Positions 59,701-64,000 of a stretch of 64,000 bases of DNA are shown here, piece by piece. The notes below the pieces were generated by a model, which was given only the letters and a program-made list of their open reading frames with translations, did not search any database and was not told the origin of the DNA. Location of the stretch: NCBI RefSeq assembly GCF_902806685.2, contig NC_048555.1, positions 3,720,001-3,784,000 on the forward strand. The letters run 5' to 3'. The position numbers and the translations under genes are program-made. This DNA is from Maniola hyperantus (Eukaryota; Arthropoda; Insecta; Lepidoptera; Nymphalidae). The first letter of the stretch is position 1. Each line of letters opens with the position of its first letter.

Positions 59701-60728
59701 TATGGCTTTTATCAGGAACCGTATTTAAATACAATAGAGGTAGAATACAATTGTTTTCAGTACCCTTTGTAAAGGATTCCACATCCGAAAACTTTGATGA
59801 TTTACGTGAGCTATGATAAGGTAATGTAAAAATGCACCTCAAAAGGATCACGATTTTGAAGTCATCTCGACATCGAATTTTGTCTTCGAATTTGATAAAA
59901 GCTCATATTAGGGGAACAAGAATGCTTTTTAATAGATTGTTATTATTATATCATTTGCGAAGACAATAATAATTATTATGGAATAATATTTTAATTTATT
60001 AATAAATTAGTTAACGTACATTAGTTACATGGCTAAAATTGGTACATAATACAATAACTTATAATAATAAGCATCAATATGAGGTAGAGGAAGTTGAGAT
60101 TCTGATCATAATTCACATTTCAGTTTATAGAACAATCTTTTCTCAAAAGCTTAGTAAAAACATTTAAAAAAAGTTTTGCAGGAAATGAAATACATACTAT
60201 GTAGTGGCGCATACATAGTGTATACAACTATTCACAATTTGTTTGTACATATTAGTAAAAAATCTACAGTTTTAATCATGTGAACAGTTCTATTTGGTAA
60301 GATTTGGACCTCTTTCACACAACGTTAACACTGCACGTTTTTTGCAGGATAAATCTTAAGTGGGGCATACATCGAGTATAGGACTGTTTACACGTTGATT
60401 GTACTGCAAAAAACGTACACAGTTTTAACCATGAATTCACTCGTGTGCCACTACATGTTTGGTAAAATATTTTATCGTATTTAAAAATGAGGTACATGTT
60501 GCGATGTTAATTTCGTGTGAATAGGGTCTCAGGTGTATCAACCCGATGATTAAGACCATAAAGAACTTTTTGTTCGTAAAAACAAAATCATTTTTATTTT
60601 TGCGCATAAAGAAATTGGTATGCAAAAAAATGGCTTAATGCCTTTAGAAATGTTCAACTAAAATGTGTATTAAGACCAGACGTTTAAACGAAAAAAGGCT
60701 TTAAAGTGATAGGCATAGAGACCTGTGT
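53751..60728 (-). other. AT-rich, gene-poor stretch; possible long 3' UTR of Ric
   Basis: No convincing coding exon is visible on either strand. Apart from MITE B (53851-53962) and related inverted-repeat units near 58530-58700 and 60155-60490, the dispersed families so dense elsewhere are scarce. A minus-strand AATAAA lies at about 53766-53772, near the left edge of this block. A long, conserved 3' UTR would explain both the low repeat load and the position directly after the Ric stop codon; this is inference. Confidence 0.35.
58529..58700. mobile_element. inverted-repeat element with GGATAAATCTTAC ends
   Basis: The left end AGGATAAATCTTACAGAATA and right end (inverse AGAATAAATCTTACCGAATG) form inverted repeats of about 30 bp. 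Related units at about 60155-60310 and 60340-60490 share the ATAAATCTTA or GGTAAGATTT motif and CACTACRYAA segments. None has coding capacity. Confidence 0.65.
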
Positions 60729-63654
60729 TCAGGGCGTGTGACGGCGCCGGCGGCGGAAGACGAGAGCGAAGATGCTGCGGAGTCGTCTCCAGCGACGACG
60801 GCCACCTCCCCCGGACGCAGCACTGCCCAGTATTGACGACTGGAAAAAGAGTAACCTTTGAATTTTTTGGCGGAACAAAACTAACAAATTACAATATGAC
60901 TAAAGGCCTATTTTTCAATCGCCAAATATTTTAGCGTTTAAACTATCATGAGTTATTCCCATAATGGACGTAAGCCCGACTTTAGTGCTAACGTAACGTA
61001 CAGTACGCGGCAGAAAGTATCGACCTTTAGAAGGAGATAGCAGATTTGTAAAGCATTGTCGCTGTTATTGAGACTGACAAAACGTCATTAAGGTATGAGT
61101 GACAGAGACAATGCTCCACAAAGCCGAAATGTCATTCTAAAGGCCGAAGTACATTACTTTCTGCCGCGTACTGTAAGCTTTTTAACGCTAAGACAACGTC
61201 ATCATTCGTGGGACAGGAACTGTCGGGATCTTTGTTATCCATCTCACTCTATACAGTGTGTTGAGTTAGCTGCATCACCTGTCTCTGTCGCTCAAGGCGT
61301 CGTATCTCGCGCACAAGCCCATGGAAAGCGTCATCCACGAAGTGCCGTAGGGCCGCCGACGTCTCGAAGAACGGACACCCCAGTTGCGTCGCCAACGCCT
61401 TGCCCTCCTCGGTTGTTACCTTTTAAAATTTAAAAATAAAAACTTTGAGAGCTTTGATAGCCTAGCAGTTAATAGTGGTAAATTAAAACTACCCGACGAT
61501 TCGAAAGCGCTTGTAAAAAGTCTACTTGAATAAAAACATATTCTATTCTATTCTGTTCTATAATATATCCGACTCCTATTTAGGAGGTCGGATGTTCAGT
61601 CCCCGGTTCACATCAAACTTTTTGGAGTTATGTGCATTTTAAGCAATTAAATGTCACTTAATTTAACGGTGAAAGAAAACTTCGTGAGGAAATTGCATGC
61701 CTGAGAGTTCTCAATAATGTTTTCAAACCTGTGTGAAGTCTGCTGATCTGAATTTGACCAGCGTAACAGACTATGGCCTAAACCGTTTTCATTCCGAGAG
61801 GAGACCTGTGCTCAGTAGTCGGCTGGCGATGGGTTCATCATGAAGAATCGGCATGATACTTACTTGTCTAAACCTCGGCGCCAGGTCCAGCTTGTTCCCC
61901 ACGAGCACGAGCGGCAGGCGCTCGCTGGGCCGCGCCTGCGCGAGGAGGCGCTTGTACTCAGCGGCCGCGCGGAAAGAGCGGCGGTCCGTCACCGAGTAGC
62001 ACAGCATAAAGCCCTCGCCGCAACGCATGTACTGCTCCCGCATAGCTGTGAACTCCACCTGTTGACAAAACATGCACTTACATCCTAGCATCAGTTTCAG
62101 CCTTAAGGTAGAGCGAAAGGAGCAGTCGCTCCAGATACAGACACAAGAAGTGTCCAAATGTGAAATAAATAATTCTACAGCCAGTTCACAGTGTAGGTTC
62201 TACTGAAGAGAAGCAGGCAAGACATGCAGTAATTACATTTTAGGGCAAAGTAAGGTTTGTTTACATAGTTAGTAATTTGATAGTTAGCAATGTATACAAT
62301 CCCTTAACTTTCCATATATTCTAAGCTGATACGATCTCATTCGTGTGGATTTTGGTGCCTAAAAATCCAGTGGGAACTCCTCAATTATCCGGCATACCAT
62401 ACAAAAATTAACATCAATCTGTTGCTTCGCTGTGACGTGATTAAAGGACAAACAAACACACTTTCGCATTTATAATATGAGTAATGATAATTACCTGTCC
62501 AGCTGTGTCCAAGATGTCTAGTAGTGCAGGCTCCCCATCAATCACTGCCTGTTGCTGGTATGAGTCCTCTGAAAAAATAAATACAATACATTCCCAAATA
62601 TCTTTTAGGTATGTTATAAAAAACATTAAATGCATTGAATGCCTTAGCTGAAATAACAATATTTATTATCAGTACAATCAGCTTATTGTATCAAACTCAA
62701 ATCATTGATTTTTGAGATTGTTACTTGCATTTGCAATACAATGATTTACTAATACTAATAATCACTTATACTTATTAGAACTATCAAAGCTGTTTAGCAA
62801 CTCATTCCTAGGCTTTCTTATTATTTAAATAATCCTTTACATTGTAATAAGGTTTTTCAATAAGTTTCCGCTTAATGAAAACTTTGAACTTGTTGGGAGA
62901 CATCTCCATGTCTATGTAAGTCTTCTGGGAGCTAGTTAAAAAATCAGTATGAAAAGACTTAACTGAAAAAGTGCATTATATTCAAGCTTTTATGTTTCGA
63001 GATAAAATATTTCTCAAGGTGGGTCTACGCTAGGCAAACCGAGCACAAGCCGAGCATGAGCCGAACACAATTCGTCCAGTGTGGACTGACTTACAAGCCT
63101 CGAACGAGGGCACTGGGAGCATTTCGTTCGTGCACGGCTGCGTTCCGCCTGTTGTCGGTTTTTTGACGAACACAAAGGGATTTGCTTTGCACTCGCAGTG
63201 ATCGAGGACAGTGATCGTTGTAGGTTCGTTGTACATCCACACTTGACGCCGCGAACGACGGAGCCGAGAACGGCTCCGCTTGTGCTCGGTTCGTCTAGCG
63301 CAGACCCACCTTCAGAGAAAGTTTCTGCACGCATAAGTCATCTGTGCCAAGCTGGAGTATGTTATTTAAGTGAATTTTCAAATGAGAATAGAAGTTTCCA
63401 TATGGCTGGTATTTGTTGTAAATATTTTTACAAGCCATATATAAGTACGGAATACAACTGTAGGAATAGGTAGTATAAGCTTTCGAATATGCGCTTTAAA
63501 GGATTTGAGGTATACCTATTGTGGGGTCATGGTAGTCCAAGAAGCTGTGGCTAACGAACTGGAGTGTGACCGCGGACTTGCCGACGCCGCCGTCGCCCAG
63601 CACAACGATTTTGTAGACACGGAGGCCGCGCGACGTGCCCGCAGCCTCCGCCAT
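60729..63654 (-). CDS. Ric: Ras-like GTPase of the Ric/Rit type, 5 coding exons
   Basis: A small GTPase related to fly Ric (a calmodulin-binding Ras relative) and vertebrate RIT1/RIT2, which act in stress, survival and neuronal signalling at the plasma membrane. Coding exons: 63516-63654, 62495-62568, 61864-62058, 61279-61419, 60729-60839; all phases match, giving 219 residues, the same length as human RIT1. G1 is GDGGVGKS (20-27), switch I HDPTIEDSY (42-50; Rit-type HDPTIE, not YDPTIE), G3 DTAGQ (67-71), then EFTAMREQYMR, G4 NKLD (126-129), G5 ETSA (155-158). There is no CAAX box; instead a basic tail (RRRWRRLRSIFALVFRRRRR) fits membrane and calmodulin binding. The ATG at 63654 is the only start: upstream there is an in-frame TAA and no other ATG. 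Confidence 0.96.
63017..63311. mobile_element. foldback element in Ric intron 1, 39-bp inverted ends
   Basis: Ends start AGGTGGGTCTACGCTAGGCA and mirror with a few changes over about 39 bp (core ACCGAGCACAAGC). The flanks TCA/TCA fit a 3-bp target duplication. The middle is GC-rich and non-coding; plus and minus frames of about 70-106 codons across it are by-products. Confidence 0.85.
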
Positions 63655-64000
63655 GCCGCTGCATGCCTCCAGCGGGGGCCCAGACGAGCCGCGCCCGCGG
63701 TCACTCGACACACTCGCTTTTTGCACCCGCCATCCGCACAGACCGCCCCCCAACACTACCACCGTGCCCGTTTAGTTGGTAAACAAATCAAACGACATGC
63801 CATTTAACACACATTTTAGTGAATTTTAAAGAAAAAAATAGGTTCTCGCCAATAATATAAAAATCGCCAGCTGATTGAAGCATTTGAAGGCTAATATTGT
63901 CTATCCTTTTTTTTCTCTCTTCTTCTGGCTTTAGAAGGCTTTAGCCAGCTGGTACCAACTACCAAGATATAAGATATACACATGTATTTATTCCAATTTA
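63655..64000 (-). promoter_or_regulatory. 5' UTR and promoter region of Ric
   Basis: Sequence just above the Ric start codon is GC-rich for about 100 bp, then turns AT-rich. I see no clear TATA box, and the transcription start cannot be fixed from the sequence. An upstream untranslated exon outside the window is possible. Confidence 0.35.

Noticed and set aside
63496..63762. Longer N-terminus for Ric starting at 63762
   Set aside because: Position 63762 is GTG, not ATG, and an in-frame TAA lies just upstream. The ATG at 63654 gives the normal Rit-family length.
1..64000. CRISPR array, toxin-antitoxin, phage or biosynthetic cluster
   Set aside because: The sequence is eukaryotic, with spliced genes; tandem repeats seen are microsatellites or mobile-element parts, without spaced direct repeats.

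Overview
The window reads as nuclear DNA of a moth or butterfly (Lepidoptera). It is AT-rich. It is full of short tracts built on TAGGTAGGTACCTAC, tRNA-derived SINEs and small foldback transposons of the kind common in lepidopteran genomes, and its genes are split into many short exons with GT/AG borders. There is no bacterial-type operon, CRISPR array or phage module. I did not find a wholly new biological system. The best results are three multi-exon genes rebuilt exon by exon with every intron phase matching, plus one intronless receptor gene.

Layout. (1) Positions 552-13226, minus strand: a meckelin (TMEM67) gene. Sixteen exons can be joined; the last coding part lies beyond the left edge of the window. 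(2) 14967-16805, plus strand: an intronless ionotropic receptor of 612 residues. (3) 18677-49508, minus strand: a 21-exon receptor guanylyl cyclase of about 1,088 residues, similar to natriuretic peptide receptors. Its introns hold most of the mobile DNA of the window, including a tiny LTR retroelement nested in a SINE and two related fragments of a retroelement endonuclease. (4) 49509-53750: intergenic repeats. (5) 53751-60728: an AT-rich, repeat-poor stretch that may be a long 3' untranslated region of the next gene. (6) 60729-63654, minus strand: a Ras-like GTPase of the Ric/Rit type, 219 residues in five coding exons.

Functional links are loose. Meckelin acts at the ciliary transition zone, which in insects means sensory neurons. 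Ionotropic receptors work in sensory neurons, often on ciliated dendrites. Receptor guanylyl cyclases make cGMP, and Ric is a calmodulin-binding small GTPase. I see no evidence that they form one pathway. The receptor gene and the cyclase gene converge, with candidate polyadenylation signals about 100 bp apart.

All family names come from reading the translations; no database search was run.
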